A stretch of 64,000 nt of DNA from an uncultured Fibrobacter sp. (GTDB taxonomy: Bacteria; Fibrobacterota; Fibrobacteria; Fibrobacterales; Fibrobacteraceae). A model generated the notes under the pieces. The model searched no databases, was not told the DNA's origin, and saw nothing but the letters and a program-made list of their open reading frames with translations. The stretch is taken from the NCBI RefSeq assembly GCF_947166265.1, contig NZ_CAMVDO010000011.1, forward strand, positions 1 to 64,000, written 5' to 3'. Shown piece after piece: positions 49,541-58,656 of this stretch (position 1 is its first letter; every line of letters begins with the position of its first letter). Position numbers and translations under genes: made by a program.

Positions 49541-50641
49541 ATGAGCAATACCGGAAATAAGAATTTAAAAATCGCCATTGACGCCCGTATGGTCAACCGC
49601 ACCGGAATCGGAACATGCATTCAGCATTGGCTAAAGGATGTTGCCTATACAATCGCTCTTGGCGACCCCAAGAATCTTGAGCCCTACGGCAACATCCCCA
49701 AGCACATTCCCTTTATCAGCAGCATTTATGGCTACGAAGAACAGCTGAAATTTCCGTACCGAGCGCTCTACCGAGAAAAGCCCGATGTCTTGCACATTCC
49801 GCACTGCAACGTTCCGCTTTTCTACCGCGGCAAAATGATCGTCACCATCCACGACCTGACTCATTTGGTTTATCCCGAATTTTTGCCGATGAAAATTGTG
49901 CATTGGTACTTCAAGTTCATTTTCTGGTTTGTCTGCAAGCGAGCAAATCACATTATGGTCGTATCGGAAAGTACCAAGCGCGACCTTCTGTGCTTTTACA
50001 AGGTGGATCCGTCCAAAATAACGGTCATCCCCCTTGCCGCCGGAAATGAATTTGTCCAAAAGAGTAAAGACGAAGTCGACTACCTGTATGACAAGTTCAA
50101 CATTCCCCGCGACAAGAAAATCATCCTGTACGTAGGAAACCTGCTCCCCCACAAGAACCTGAACGGCCTTCTGAAGGGTTTTGCCCAAATGAACGGCAAG
50201 GAAAATTGCAGGCTCGTTCTTATAGGAAAAGCTTTCGACGGGCGAACGAAAGCCACCATAGAAGGTGACCTTGGCATCGAAAACCTGGTTATCCACGCAG
50301 GAATGGTTAGCCAAGAAGATCTCGTTTGCTTCTACAATCTTGCAGACCTCTTTGTACTCCCCTCCCTCTACGAAGGATTCGGGCTTCCCGTCCTCGAAGC
50401 GCTTGCATGCAAAACGCCTGTAGCCTGCTCCAACACGTCGTCACTCCCCGAGGTCGGTGGAAATGTCGCCAAATACTTCGATCCTAGCGATCCCCAAAGT
50501 ATTGCGCACACCCTAGAAAATTCGATCAACGACAAGGGAAAATACGATCACGAAATAGAAGGATGGGTCAGGCAATTCAATTGGAAAGCTTCTGCCGACA
50601 AAATTCAAAAAATTGCAGCCGATGTAGCTGCAATCAAGTAA
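49541..50641 (+). CDS. Glycosyltransferase family 4
   Basis: This 366-residue GT-B enzyme has the N-terminal IAIDARMVNRTGIGTCIQHW block (like mannosyltransferase MtfB-type proteins), a short basic/hydrophobic stretch (FKFIFWFVCKR), ILYVGNLLPHKNLNGLL near 196 and the donor site DLFVLPSLYEGFGLPVLEALACKTPV near 268-293 with the conserved E-x7-E. It most likely adds a sugar to a surface or lipid-linked glycan. Neighbours on this stretch are a methyltransferase (opposite strand) and a flippase-like protein, suggesting envelope glycan assembly, but strands differ so they are not one operon. Confidence 0.88.
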   Translation: MSNTGNKNLKIAIDARMVNRTGIGTCIQHWLKDVAYTIALGDPKNLEPYGNIPKHIPFISSIYGYEEQLKFPYRALYREKPDVLHIPHCNVPLFYRGKMIVTIHDLTHLVYPEFLPMKIVHWYFKFIFWFVCKRANHIMVVSESTKRDLLCFYKVDPSKITVIPLAAGNEFVQKSKDEVDYLYDKFNIPRDKKIILYVGNLLPHKNLNGLLKGFAQMNGKENCRLVLIGKAFDGRTKATIEGDLGIENLVIHAGMVSQEDLVCFYNLADLFVLPSLYEGFGLPVLEALACKTPVACSNTSSLPEVGGNVAKYFDPSDPQSIAHTLENSINDKGKYDHEIEGWVRQFNWKASADKIQKIAADVAAIK

Positions 50642-50661
50642 TTTTCAAATTCTAAGACAAC

Positions 50662-51285
50662 CTACTTTTTCAGCTTGGTCAGGAATCCGTACTGGAACGG
50701 GATAAAGCTTGAATGGCTCAAAAGGCCCGGCATAAACTTGAGCTGCTTACGGATACCCACAATCTTTTCAACTTCAAGACCATTTTCCTTGGCAAAGCGG
50801 ACAAAGCTCTTCTTGGTCCAGAATGTCTTGTGGTTAATATCCAGCACGCCCAAGGCATGTTCACCTTCGTCCGGCTTAAAGTAGCGGAAATCACGGGTAA
50901 TAATAATCTTGAGCAAATTTTCGATACAGCAGAAATTCGGCAGCGACACCAGAATGTGACCTTCGGGATTCAGGTGCTTTTTGCAGAAGTTAATCAGGTC
51001 TACCGGATCGTTCACGTGTTCCAGAACATCGCACATCACCACGAGATCAAACTTTTTATCTTCGGTGTATTGTTCGTAAAACACGTGATGGTATTCGTTG
51101 AAACCACCCGGAACCTTGTCGATGGTATGCGTATCGGTCCTGTTTTCGGGTTCAATGGCGACCTTGTAGGAATCCTGCGGGTAAATCACATAGTTCAATC
51201 CGGCGCCAGCACCAATTTCTAGGACACTCTTAACATCTTTCGGCACCAACATGGCCACATCGTAACGCGCTTTATTCCGGTACAT
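50662..51285 (-). CDS. Class I SAM-dependent methyltransferase
   Basis: This 207-residue protein has the Rossmann methyltransferase motif I (VLEIGAGAGLNYVIYP) near residue 20, motif II (KVAIEPENRT), and motif IV/post-I CDVLEHVNDPVDLINFCKKHL near 89, typical of the UbiG/Methyltransf_11 set. The substrate is unknown. TATATT upstream (around 51303) and AGAGG 7-8 nt before the ATG give a normal leader. It converges with the glycosyltransferase, 20 bases away. Confidence 0.85.
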   Translation of the reverse strand: MYRNKARYDVAMLVPKDVKSVLEIGAGAGLNYVIYPQDSYKVAIEPENRTDTHTIDKVPGGFNEYHHVFYEQYTEDKKFDLVVMCDVLEHVNDPVDLINFCKKHLNPEGHILVSLPNFCCIENLLKIIITRDFRYFKPDEGEHALGVLDINHKTFWTKKSFVRFAKENGLEVEKIVGIRKQLKFMPGLLSHSSFIPFQYGFLTKLKK

Positions 51286-51345
51286 AAAAACCTCTTTTGT
51301 CCAAATATAATTTTTTATTTGTCAAAAATGCTATTATTGTAACCA

Positions 51346-52287
51346 ATGGCAACCGATAAGACTGTTTCAAAGCTCTTTATCAAGCGGATATTCCAGCTTC
51401 TTGTAAGCGTGGGCGGTTTCGCCTATATCTTTTACAAGATTCCGCTTGCAAGCGTTGCAGAAAACTGGAACCTCGGGATGACCCCCTGGATTCTAGCGAC
51501 TCTTGTGGCCGCGACCCTGATCATGGTGATTCAGGCAAACCGCTGGAAAGGGCTTTCGGTACAAGGTCCCGAAATTCCGTTCAAGACCTACTACGCCTAC
51601 ACGGCCATGGGCTACTTCTTTAACAACCTGTTGCCCACCGGCTTTGGCGGCGACGCCGTAAAGTCACTCGCCTTCGGTAAAAAATTCAACCAGACAAGCC
51701 AATCCATTTCGGCAGTGTTCCTTGCCCGCATCCAAGGGCTTTTGGCAATGTTCCTGTGCTTTTTCATAGCACTCCCCTTCGCCTTGAATCAAGCCGAGAT
51801 TCCCTTTACCTATACGTTAATTATGACGTTCGCCCTTTTGGCCTGCATGGCAATTGTGGTCCTTTGCCTTTTTTCGGACAAGGTTCCCGTACCGGCCGTC
51901 ATCTTAAACAAGCTAACCCTTATTCCCAAAATGCAGAAAAGCCTGTCTATTTACAGGCAGTACAAGAAACAGGTTCTTTTGTCGTCTCTAGATTCCCTGT
52001 GGTTGCAACTTTTGACCCTGTTCATGGCCTACGCCTACTTTAGGGCTGTCGGGCAATCTATCGACATCTGCATTCTTATCGTATTTACAAGCATCACCAC
52101 AATAGTTTCGATGCTCCCGATATCCCTAAACGGCATCGGCGTACGCGAAGGCGTTCAAGTCGCCCTATTTACGGGAATTTTAGGGATTCCTGCTCCGGTC
52201 GTACTTTCTGCAGGGCTCTTGGGCTACATTCCGTTGCTGTTCCAAGCTCTGCAAGGGGCAGTAGTTTTAGTCGGAAGTAGAAAATAA
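51346..52287 (+). CDS. Flippase-like membrane protein (UPF0104/LPG-synthase TM type)
   Basis: This 313-residue polytopic protein has about eight predicted hydrophobic segments. It carries the family signature YYAYTAMGYFFNNLLPTGFGGDAVKSLAFG near residues 82-110 and the C-terminal PISLNGIGVREGVQVALF near 265, as in the transmembrane domain of lysylphosphatidylglycerol synthase and AglD-type proteins. The lipid substrate cannot be named. TATTAT lies 8 nt before the ATG without a Shine-Dalgarno site. It ends at a hairpin shared with gpsA. Confidence 0.85.
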   Translation: MATDKTVSKLFIKRIFQLLVSVGGFAYIFYKIPLASVAENWNLGMTPWILATLVAATLIMVIQANRWKGLSVQGPEIPFKTYYAYTAMGYFFNNLLPTGFGGDAVKSLAFGKKFNQTSQSISAVFLARIQGLLAMFLCFFIALPFALNQAEIPFTYTLIMTFALLACMAIVVLCLFSDKVPVPAVILNKLTLIPKMQKSLSIYRQYKKQVLLSSLDSLWLQLLTLFMAYAYFRAVGQSIDICILIVFTSITTIVSMLPISLNGIGVREGVQVALFTGILGIPAPVVLSAGLLGYIPLLFQALQGAVVLVGSRK

Positions 52288-52290
52288 AAA

Positions 52291-52320
52291 GGGTTGCAAA
52301 CCTTAAAAGATTTGCAACCC
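52291..52320 (-). terminator. Terminator of der-plsY-gpsA, perhaps bidirectional
   Basis: A perfect 10-bp stem (GGGTTGCAAA with TTTGCAACCC) is followed on the minus strand by CTTTTTATTTT. It directly follows the flippase gene on the plus strand, where the T tract is missing. Confidence 0.85.
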
Positions 52321-52347
52321 ATAGTTGAACTTAGTTGGTAAAGCTTA

Positions 52348-52393
52348 GAGATCCTTCGACTTCATCACTTCGTGATTCCGCTCAGGATGACAC
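52348..52393. repeat. Palindromic repeat (GAGATCC...GGATGAC type)
   Basis: GAGATCCTTCGACTTC leads into the hairpin ATCAC-TTC-GTGAT and ends CCGCTCAGGATGACAC. ATCC and GGAT pair as well. It lies downstream of gpsA. Confidence 0.8.
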
Positions 52394-52417
52394 AACGCGT
52401 CTGTTCTAAGCTCTAAA

Positions 52418-53449
52418 TTATCCCCAGACTTCGTCCTTGAGCTCGCGGCCCCACATTTCCTTGATGACTTCGTCCACCTTCTTGCCTTCGAAGAGGAGGG
52501 CGTGTACAGCGTTCACAATGGGCATTTCGACGCCAAGCTTATCAGCCAGTGCCTTGGTGCTCTTGCAAGTCGGTACGCCTTCGGCCACCATTTTCATACC
52601 GGCAAGAACCTGTTCAATCGTTTCGCCCTTACCGATGTGTTCGCCCACATAGCGGTTGCGGCTGTGCTGAGAAAGACAAGTCACAATCAAGTCGCCCATG
52701 CCGGCAAGGCCAGCAAAGGTTTCGGGCTTTGCGCCGAGAGCCTTACCGAGGCGGCACATTTCAGCCTGACCGCGAGTGAGGATAGCGGCACGAGTATTGT
52801 CGCCAATCTTGTACTTGCCACCGGCTTCGAGGCCGTAAAGCACACCAGAAGCGATAGCAATCACGTTCTTGACGGAACCGCAGAGTTCCACGCCCACGAT
52901 GTCGGTAGAAGTGTAGACACGCAGGTAGGAGCAGCTCATGGTCTTCTGGACGAGCTTGGCGGATTCTTCGTTCACGCAAGCAGAAACAATCGCCGTTAGA
53001 ATGTGGCGGCTGACTTCTTCAGCATGCGACGGGCCACTAAAGGCAACCATTTTGTCTTCGGTGAGCCAAGGAACGTTTTCGAGAAGCACTTCGCTCATGA
53101 GCTGGTTCGTGCCTTCGAGAATACCCTTCGTAGCACAGACCACCACCGGTTCCTTGCCCTTGACCGGAGTCCACTTGCCAAGATTCTTGGCGACACCGCC
53201 CATAAATTGGCTCGGCACCACAATCAAAACCATATCGCAGCCTTCAAGGGCGGCGTTCATATCGGTTGTATATTTAAAGTCGGCCGGGAAGATAACGCCC
53301 GGAAGTTTATCCTTGTACTGGTGTTCCGTAGAAAGCAAGTCTACTTCGGCCTGGGAATTGGTCCAGAACATCACTTCATTCTTATTTTCGTACACCACCT
53401 GGCCAAGAGAAAGTCCCCAACCACCTGTACCTAAAACTGTAACCTTCAT
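52418..53449 (-). CDS. gpsA: Glycerol-3-phosphate dehydrogenase [NAD(P)+]
   Basis: This 343-residue enzyme makes sn-glycerol-3-phosphate from DHAP for phospholipids. The dinucleotide motif VLGTGGWGLSLG is at residues 4-15. ELCGSVKNVIAIASGV near 187 holds the catalytic lysine, and LAGMGDLIVTCLSQHSRNR near 249 and EGVPTCKS complete the signature. GAGGA lies 8 nt upstream of the ATG. It is the last gene of der-plsY-gpsA, where PlsY uses the product of GpsA, so the pairing is functional. Confidence 0.96.
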   Translation of the reverse strand: MKVTVLGTGGWGLSLGQVVYENKNEVMFWTNSQAEVDLLSTEHQYKDKLPGVIFPADFKYTTDMNAALEGCDMVLIVVPSQFMGGVAKNLGKWTPVKGKEPVVVCATKGILEGTNQLMSEVLLENVPWLTEDKMVAFSGPSHAEEVSRHILTAIVSACVNEESAKLVQKTMSCSYLRVYTSTDIVGVELCGSVKNVIAIASGVLYGLEAGGKYKIGDNTRAAILTRGQAEMCRLGKALGAKPETFAGLAGMGDLIVTCLSQHSRNRYVGEHIGKGETIEQVLAGMKMVAEGVPTCKSTKALADKLGVEMPIVNAVHALLFEGKKVDEVIKEMWGRELKDEVWG

Positions 53450-53491
53450 AATAAATCCTCGCCTATCACTTTTTCCTATAATCTACAATAA

Positions 53492-54169
53492 TTAAGCCTT
53501 CGGAGTCTTGCGTTTGCTGCCAAAACCGTTCTCGGTGCCGTTCATTAGGCGTTTAATGTTAGCCTTGTGCTTCACAATCACGAAAACCGCAACCAGAAGA
53601 CAGGTAATCCAAAGTCCTTCATTAAACTTTTCCGGAGGGAAAGGCAACTGCAGGTAACCCATTGTCGAAAAAGCGGCAAGCGCCACACAGGCAGCAATGC
53701 TCCCCACCGACACGTACTTCGATGCAAACGTGAAAATAATCCAAACACCAAAGGCAGAAAGCGCGGTAATCGGGCAAAGCGCAAGGAACACGCCCAAAGC
53801 GGCGAGAACGCCCTTACCGCCACGGAATCCGGCAAAGCAGGTAAAACTGTGTCCTAAAATCACCAAGAGGCCTGCAACAAGCGGCACCCAATGGGAGTAG
53901 TCCGCACCACCGGCGGCCACCTGGGCTTCGCACATCTTAATGGCGATCCACGGTCCAAAGAAGCCCTTGAGTAGGTCCATCAGCACCACGGGGAGCGCCG
54001 GTTTCCAGCCAAGTACGCGGAACGTATTGGTGAGTCCCGCATTCTTGGAGCCGTAATCTCTAATGTCGAACGACTTTCCCTTTGCGATTTTTGCGATCCA
54101 GATCGCGCTCGGGATTGACCCCAGCAAGTACGCTATTGGAAGACTCAGTAAACTGTTCAAGATCTTCAT
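53492..54169 (-). CDS. plsY: Acyl-phosphate:glycerol-3-phosphate acyltransferase PlsY
   Basis: This 225-residue membrane protein adds an acyl group from acyl-phosphate to glycerol-3-phosphate. The three family motifs are visible: LLGSIPSAIWIAK near 15, GSKNAGLTNTFRVLG near 40 and GHSFTCFAGFRGGKGVLAALG near 106, on a scaffold of about six membrane segments. The ATG at 54169 lies against AAAGG with no spacing; the TTG at 54160 has a 9-base spacing and may be the real start. Either way the start lies about 100 bases inside der. The tail is basic (KHKANIKRLMNG...SKRKTPKA). Confidence 0.95.
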   Translation of the reverse strand: MKILNSLLSLPIAYLLGSIPSAIWIAKIAKGKSFDIRDYGSKNAGLTNTFRVLGWKPALPVVLMDLLKGFFGPWIAIKMCEAQVAAGGADYSHWVPLVAGLLVILGHSFTCFAGFRGGKGVLAALGVFLALCPITALSAFGVWIIFTFASKYVSVGSIAACVALAAFSTMGYLQLPFPPEKFNEGLWITCLLVAVFVIVKHKANIKRLMNGTENGFGSKRKTPKA

Positions 54170-55502
54170 CCTTTCTAAGGGTTAATTTCTGGTCGAAGTT
54201 CAAGCGGAGGGGCGCACCCTGCAGCTGGAATTCTTCGTAAAACTGTTTGAGCAAGTAACGCTTGTAAGAATCGGCCACCAGTTCCGGTGTGCGGGTTTCA
54301 ATGGCAATCACAGGAGGCTCCACCATAATCTGGCAGGCGCGAGTGAGCTGTACCACACGGGCGTTCTGGCTTGGCACCGGATTCTTTTCCAGGAAACTTG
54401 CGAAGGCGGTTGCCACGCGGTCGCGGCCAAGCACACGGCGGCAGTTGGCATACACCGTCTGAATGGCCTGCACAATACGGTTGACGCGCTGACCTTCCTT
54501 GGCGCTCGCCGAAATAATCGGCACGTATTCAAGCATCGGTTCGCGTTCGAGCATTTCCTTGACCATGTGGTCAAAGGACTTTTCGGTCTTGTCCGGGAAA
54601 ATATCCCACTTGTTGAGCACAAGCACCAAGCCCTTGCCCGCCTTGCGAATTTCAGTAATGATGCGGAAGTCCTGGACTTCAAGCCCGCGGGTGCAGTCGA
54701 CCATGAGTACCGACACATCGGAGCGACGAATGCTTTCGAGCGTACGCATGTTGCTGAAAATTTCGACTTCGTCTTCGACCTTCGCCTTCTTGCGCAGGCC
54801 CGCCGTATCGGTCACCACGAACTTAACACCATCGACCGCAAAGTCGCAGTCAATGGAGTCGCGCGTCGTTCCCGGAATATCGGACACCACGGCGCGGTCT
54901 TCGTTCAGCAAACGGTTCAAGAGAGTGCTCTTACCCGCATTCGGACGACCGAGAATGGCAAAGCGAATCGGACGTTCTTCGCGACGTTCACCACGCACAG
55001 GCGTCGGGAGCACAGCCACGACTTCGTCCATGAGCGAAAGGCAGGCATAGCCCGTAAGTGCGCTGATAGTACGCGGAAGTCCAAAGCCCAGTTTCAGAAA
55101 CTCGTAGCTTTCTTGACGGTCGGCACCGTTTTCGCTCTTGTTCGCGACAAGAATCACCTTCTTGTCGAGCTTGCGGATCATGCGGGCAAACTGTTCATCG
55201 AGCTTGGTAATGCCCACGCGGACATCCACCATAAAGAGCACCAGGTCAGCCTCTTCAACAGCATTAAAAATCTGCGTGCGCACACTGTCGGCAAGCACGT
55301 CGATGGAATCGTCCGGCAAGAAACCACCGGTATCGACCACCGTAAATTCATGGCCTTTGTAATTGGCCGTTTGGTAATGCCTATCGCGGGTCACGCCGTC
55401 GCGGTCAGAAACAACTGCGGCACGACGCCCCAAGATTCGGTTAAAAAGCGAGGACTTGCCCACGTTCGGGCGTCCAACTATACATACGACAGGTAATTTC
55501 AT
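54060..55502 (-). CDS. der: GTPase Der (EngA), ribosome assembly
   Basis: This 480-residue protein has two G domains in tandem, required for 50S subunit assembly: GRPNVGKS at 9-16 and GRPNAGKS near 187, with DTGGF and DTAGL switch blocks and NKSE/NKWD. The KH-like C-terminal domain ends at GAPLRLNFDQKL, where most family members stop soon after. Here a further tail of about 37 charged residues continues (RKDEDLEQFTESSNS...), and its DNA also encodes the start of plsY in another frame. There is no Shine-Dalgarno site; TATATT lies 8 nt before the ATG. Confidence 0.96.
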   Translation of the reverse strand: MKLPVVCIVGRPNVGKSSLFNRILGRRAAVVSDRDGVTRDRHYQTANYKGHEFTVVDTGGFLPDDSIDVLADSVRTQIFNAVEEADLVLFMVDVRVGITKLDEQFARMIRKLDKKVILVANKSENGADRQESYEFLKLGFGLPRTISALTGYACLSLMDEVVAVLPTPVRGERREERPIRFAILGRPNAGKSTLLNRLLNEDRAVVSDIPGTTRDSIDCDFAVDGVKFVVTDTAGLRKKAKVEDEVEIFSNMRTLESIRRSDVSVLMVDCTRGLEVQDFRIITEIRKAGKGLVLVLNKWDIFPDKTEKSFDHMVKEMLEREPMLEYVPIISASAKEGQRVNRIVQAIQTVYANCRRVLGRDRVATAFASFLEKNPVPSQNARVVQLTRACQIMVEPPVIAIETRTPELVADSYKRYLLKQFYEEFQLQGAPLRLNFDQKLTLRKDEDLEQFTESSNSVLAGVNPERDLDRKNRKGKVVRH

Positions 55503-55510
55503 CGAGTTAA

Positions 55511-55516
55511 AATATA
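55511..55516 (-). promoter_or_regulatory. der -10 box, 8 nt from the start
   Basis: On the minus strand TATATT is followed by TTAACTCG and the ATG at 55502. The first heptad of the array at 55514 overlaps the box. Confidence 0.5.
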
Positions 55517-55548
55517 GTAAATAGTGGTTAGGGGTTGGTGGTTAGGGC
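55514..55548. repeat. Degenerate heptanucleotide array, 5 units
   Basis: ATAGTAA, ATAGTGG, TTAGGGG, TTGGTGG and TTAGGGC follow in phase, close in sequence to the array at 35545. Both arrays start at the -10 box of a minus-strand gene. Confidence 0.75.
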
Positions 55549-55560
55549 AATAGCAAGAAA

Positions 55561-55577
55561 GCCCGCCGGAGGCAGGC
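55561..55577 (-). terminator. Terminator of the CotH lipoprotein gene
   Basis: A hairpin (GCC-C-GCC with GGC-A-GGC, loop GGA), read on the minus strand, is followed by TTTCTTGC. It lies 25 bases after the stop. Confidence 0.65.
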
Positions 55578-55602
55578 TCTAGGTGCAAAAAGAAAAAAAT
55601 TC

Positions 55603-58600
55603 TTATTTAAATGTTGCGGTAATCGTCGTCATTTCGCCGGGGTTGACGGTACGCGTAATATCAGTAACGCCATCGCTCCAACCAATGAACACCCCCCCCG
55701 CATTAGATACTGCAGTCAGCGTCACGGGAACACCGCTATAGAAATTCAACGTCATCGAGCTTTGGTCTAGCGGCAAGTCATGTACGGCAATTTGGCCCGA
55801 GCCCTGCACCGTGAGCGTCATTTCTACCGATGACCCCAGCGCAAAATACGATTCCATCTGTTCACGGACCTTCGCCTGGCGAGTCTGCGCAAAGTTCTTT
55901 ATCGTTTCAAGATTACTGCTTACAGACGATGCATCATAGCCCCAGAATTCCACATCACGCGCCACTTCGGCCTGCACCTGCGACTGCAATTCGTCAATGC
56001 GCTTTACAAGCCTATCGGCAGAGAAGTTCATGGACAAGAGTACGCAGAAGCGGTTGATGAAAGCATTCTTGAAACCTTCATTCTGAAGCAAGCGAATCAT
56101 GAGAATCGTGTGTTCCGAAATGGAGCCACTCGTCTGCTGTTGGCCGCCCATGCCAGGCACCATTCCCATGCCCATGCCGTTCGTACCATTTGCATTGGTT
56201 ACATAGCTGAACACGTTACTATTCTGCGTATTGTAGCCTGCGCCAAAACCGAAATCGACATCATACAGGAACCATTTCCATTTGCTCTTTTGGCTCGCGA
56301 CGCGCCACTTTTTCATGTTATTGTGAGGCCAGTCGCCATTATTCACGAACATTTCGGCCTGCATGTAGTTCATGTAGTTGTCGACATCAATCTGGTCGGC
56401 AATTTTCTGATAGTTGGCGTCACTCGTAAGTTCGTTACTCTGGAGCCACTCAATCATCGCCTTGTAATCGGTCGCCGAACCGGCAGAAGCATCGTTATTA
56501 GCATCGATCAAGTCGATATCCGAAGCATCAAGACCGTACTTGGTTTCGTAATAGTATTCGTTGTTACGTTCGCGCAAATCGTGCACACCGTAGTACTTGC
56601 CATTGTAGTACACAACAACATAACGCCCACGTTGGTAATCGACATCCAGGCCTTCTGTCATCGAAGTTCCGATGCGGTCGCGCACATAGTCGTCACCACT
56701 GTTGTTTCCAAAATTACGGAGCGAGAACGCCTTGAACTTTTTGAGCTCGGGGTGATCCGGGAACAGCGTGTATTTGAGGCGTTTATCGCCATATTCTTCA
56801 CGCAAAGTAATCGAGAACGACTTTTTTTCTTTCGCGCGGCTATACTGTCCCGAAATCTTGTAGTCGCCCATCACGCCGAACGCAGGAGTTTTCGGAGAGC
56901 CAGGTTCAAACATTTCCACGTAAACGGGAAGTTCGCGGTTGCTCCAGAAATTCGCTCCCTTCTTCGAATCCATCATCGCGGCTCCGTTACCCGTCATATA
57001 CAGACCCGTATCGGGGCTGAACATCGAAAGCGGATCGGTAGTCACAAACAACGTTGCGATCGAAGGCTGACTTTCAAAAACATAGGTGCGAATAATTTCT
57101 TCGCTCGGATAAGACCCCACGGCATAGGTGCGGCAGCGGAGCACAGCAGTCGCATTTATCGTCAAAGCCTGTTCTACCGTTGGTGAATTCGCTGTCGGTT
57201 CCGCTCCACCCTGTTCGCAGCGCGTACCCGCCGGGAAAGAAACCGTCACCGCAGAGGAATAGAAACCCGAAGGCGGAATATTCACCGCATTCGACTGCGC
57301 CTGCACTGCAAACACCTCGCCCACCGTGTTGCCGTATGGCGAAGGTGATGCAAAACCCCAGTTACCCGCCGCATCGCGAGACCAGGACGCCCCCGTAGGC
57401 ACCGCGGAATAGCGCACCGAATCCAGGATTCCCGTTTCGTTCACCAAGTAAAGCACACCGCCCTGGTCTTCCGCCTTGAAAGTCGTGTGCGGTTCGTGAC
57501 CGCGCTTGCGAGCAATATAAGACGTCACCTTGATCGTCGTCGATTCAGAGCCCTGCGTTTCCGTCGCGAAAGTCGTAGCAGTCACATTGTTACGCTTAAG
57601 GTCAGTCGCGTTGTCGCCAAGCCTTACGTAGTACACCGACGATGAATCGCCCGTTCCGCGAAGGTTCTTGCCCGTCCACGCACTAATATCGTTGCCTTCC
57701 TTGAAATTCACGCGAATTTTGTGAGTCTTGGTGATAAACCCGCGAATCACGAGCTGGTCGGCGTTACCGAGTTTTGCGGCACCGGAATTCACCACCAGCC
57801 GCGTGTACGTTCCCCCTTGCGCCACCCTCATGACGGCACCCACCTGGTTTACGCCATTTTCATTGAAGCACAGCGAAGACTTTCCCGGCAGGTTTTCGGC
57901 ATTCGATGTCGTTGTGGCTCCCGTAGCTCCTGCGCCATTGTTTCCGGCACCTGCATCACCCCCCATACCGGGGATGGCTCCGCCACCAAAGTCACCCATG
58001 CCGCCGCCAAAGTCAAAGCCCGGCATCATGCCAAAGCCACTGCCAGCCGAAGCTTCGGAACTGCAATCGGTCCCAATCATATTGACCGAATCAGAAGGAG
58101 CAATGTAATCCGCATAGTTCTTGCCCGAAAGGAACACGATCATGTGCCCCTTCGCAGGAACCGTCGCATCACCGAACACCCACCGACGCGGGAACCTGGC
58201 GTCATTACTCAGAGCAATACCCTTAAGACTTACCGGAGCATCACTCGTATTGTAAAGTTCGAGCCAGCCGGGGTCATTACCATCGTTATCCTTGAAATTC
58301 GCATTCGACGGAGAAACCTCCGAGAAAATCACCGGGAAATTACCGATAAACGGCACCGTCGTATCGACCGGAACCATATCAGGGTCTTCTCCAGGGAGAG
58401 GCCCATCGTGCGAGCCATCGCTTTTCTTGGAAGACGAAGAATTTCCCTGCGGGTTTTGCGGATCGTCTATCACCGCAGAACTATTCGCAGAAACCGGATT
58501 CCCCTCGCCATCAATTCCAATTTGTGAACCCGACGAAATTTCATCAGGTTCGATTTCATCTGAACTTGCTCCAGATGAGCTGTCCGAGCATGCCACCACA

Positions 58601-58656
58601 CACGCCAGGACACAACAAAACCATACATCCCATAAATTGAATTTCATGGTATGCAT
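55603..58656 (-). CDS. CotH-kinase lipoprotein with lamin-tail and InlB-type domains
   Basis: This 1017-residue lipoprotein (lipobox VVAC, after MKFNLWDVWFCCVLACVVAC) begins with a Ser-rich spacer. A lamin-tail-like domain follows (about 105-240, VIFSEVSPSNANFKD and GWLELYNTS), interrupted by a Gly/Met-rich segment (FGFGMMPGFDFGGGMGDFGGG). Residues about 545-890 are a CotH kinase domain: FSLRNFGNNSGDDYVRDRIG, GVHDLRERNNEYY, the catalytic-region GDWPHNNMKKWR and WKWFLYDVDFGFG. The C-terminal 60 residues resemble an InlB-type repeat (GGVFIGWSDGVTD). CotH kinases phosphorylate extracellular proteins; substrates here are unknown. TATATT lies 8 nt before the ATG at 58656; the ATG at 58647 directly starts the signal. 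Confidence 0.85.
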   Translation of the reverse strand: MHTMKFNLWDVWFCCVLACVVACSDSSSGASSDEIEPDEISSGSQIGIDGEGNPVSANSSAVIDDPQNPQGNSSSSKKSDGSHDGPLPGEDPDMVPVDTTVPFIGNFPVIFSEVSPSNANFKDNDGNDPGWLELYNTSDAPVSLKGIALSNDARFPRRWVFGDATVPAKGHMIVFLSGKNYADYIAPSDSVNMIGTDCSSEASAGSGFGMMPGFDFGGGMGDFGGGAIPGMGGDAGAGNNGAGATGATTTSNAENLPGKSSLCFNENGVNQVGAVMRVAQGGTYTRLVVNSGAAKLGNADQLVIRGFITKTHKIRVNFKEGNDISAWTGKNLRGTGDSSSVYYVRLGDNATDLKRNNVTATTFATETQGSESTTIKVTSYIARKRGHEPHTTFKAEDQGGVLYLVNETGILDSVRYSAVPTGASWSRDAAGNWGFASPSPYGNTVGEVFAVQAQSNAVNIPPSGFYSSAVTVSFPAGTRCEQGGAEPTANSPTVEQALTINATAVLRCRTYAVGSYPSEEIIRTYVFESQPSIATLFVTTDPLSMFSPDTGLYMTGNGAAMMDSKKGANFWSNRELPVYVEMFEPGSPKTPAFGVMGDYKISGQYSRAKEKKSFSITLREEYGDKRLKYTLFPDHPELKKFKAFSLRNFGNNSGDDYVRDRIGTSMTEGLDVDYQRGRYVVVYYNGKYYGVHDLRERNNEYYYETKYGLDASDIDLIDANNDASAGSATDYKAMIEWLQSNELTSDANYQKIADQIDVDNYMNYMQAEMFVNNGDWPHNNMKKWRVASQKSKWKWFLYDVDFGFGAGYNTQNSNVFSYVTNANGTNGMGMGMVPGMGGQQQTSGSISEHTILMIRLLQNEGFKNAFINRFCVLLSMNFSADRLVKRIDELQSQVQAEVARDVEFWGYDASSVSSNLETIKNFAQTRQAKVREQMESYFALGSSVEMTLTVQGSGQIAVHDLPLDQSSMTLNFYSGVPVTLTAVSNAGGVFIGWSDGVTDITRTVNPGEMTTITATFK

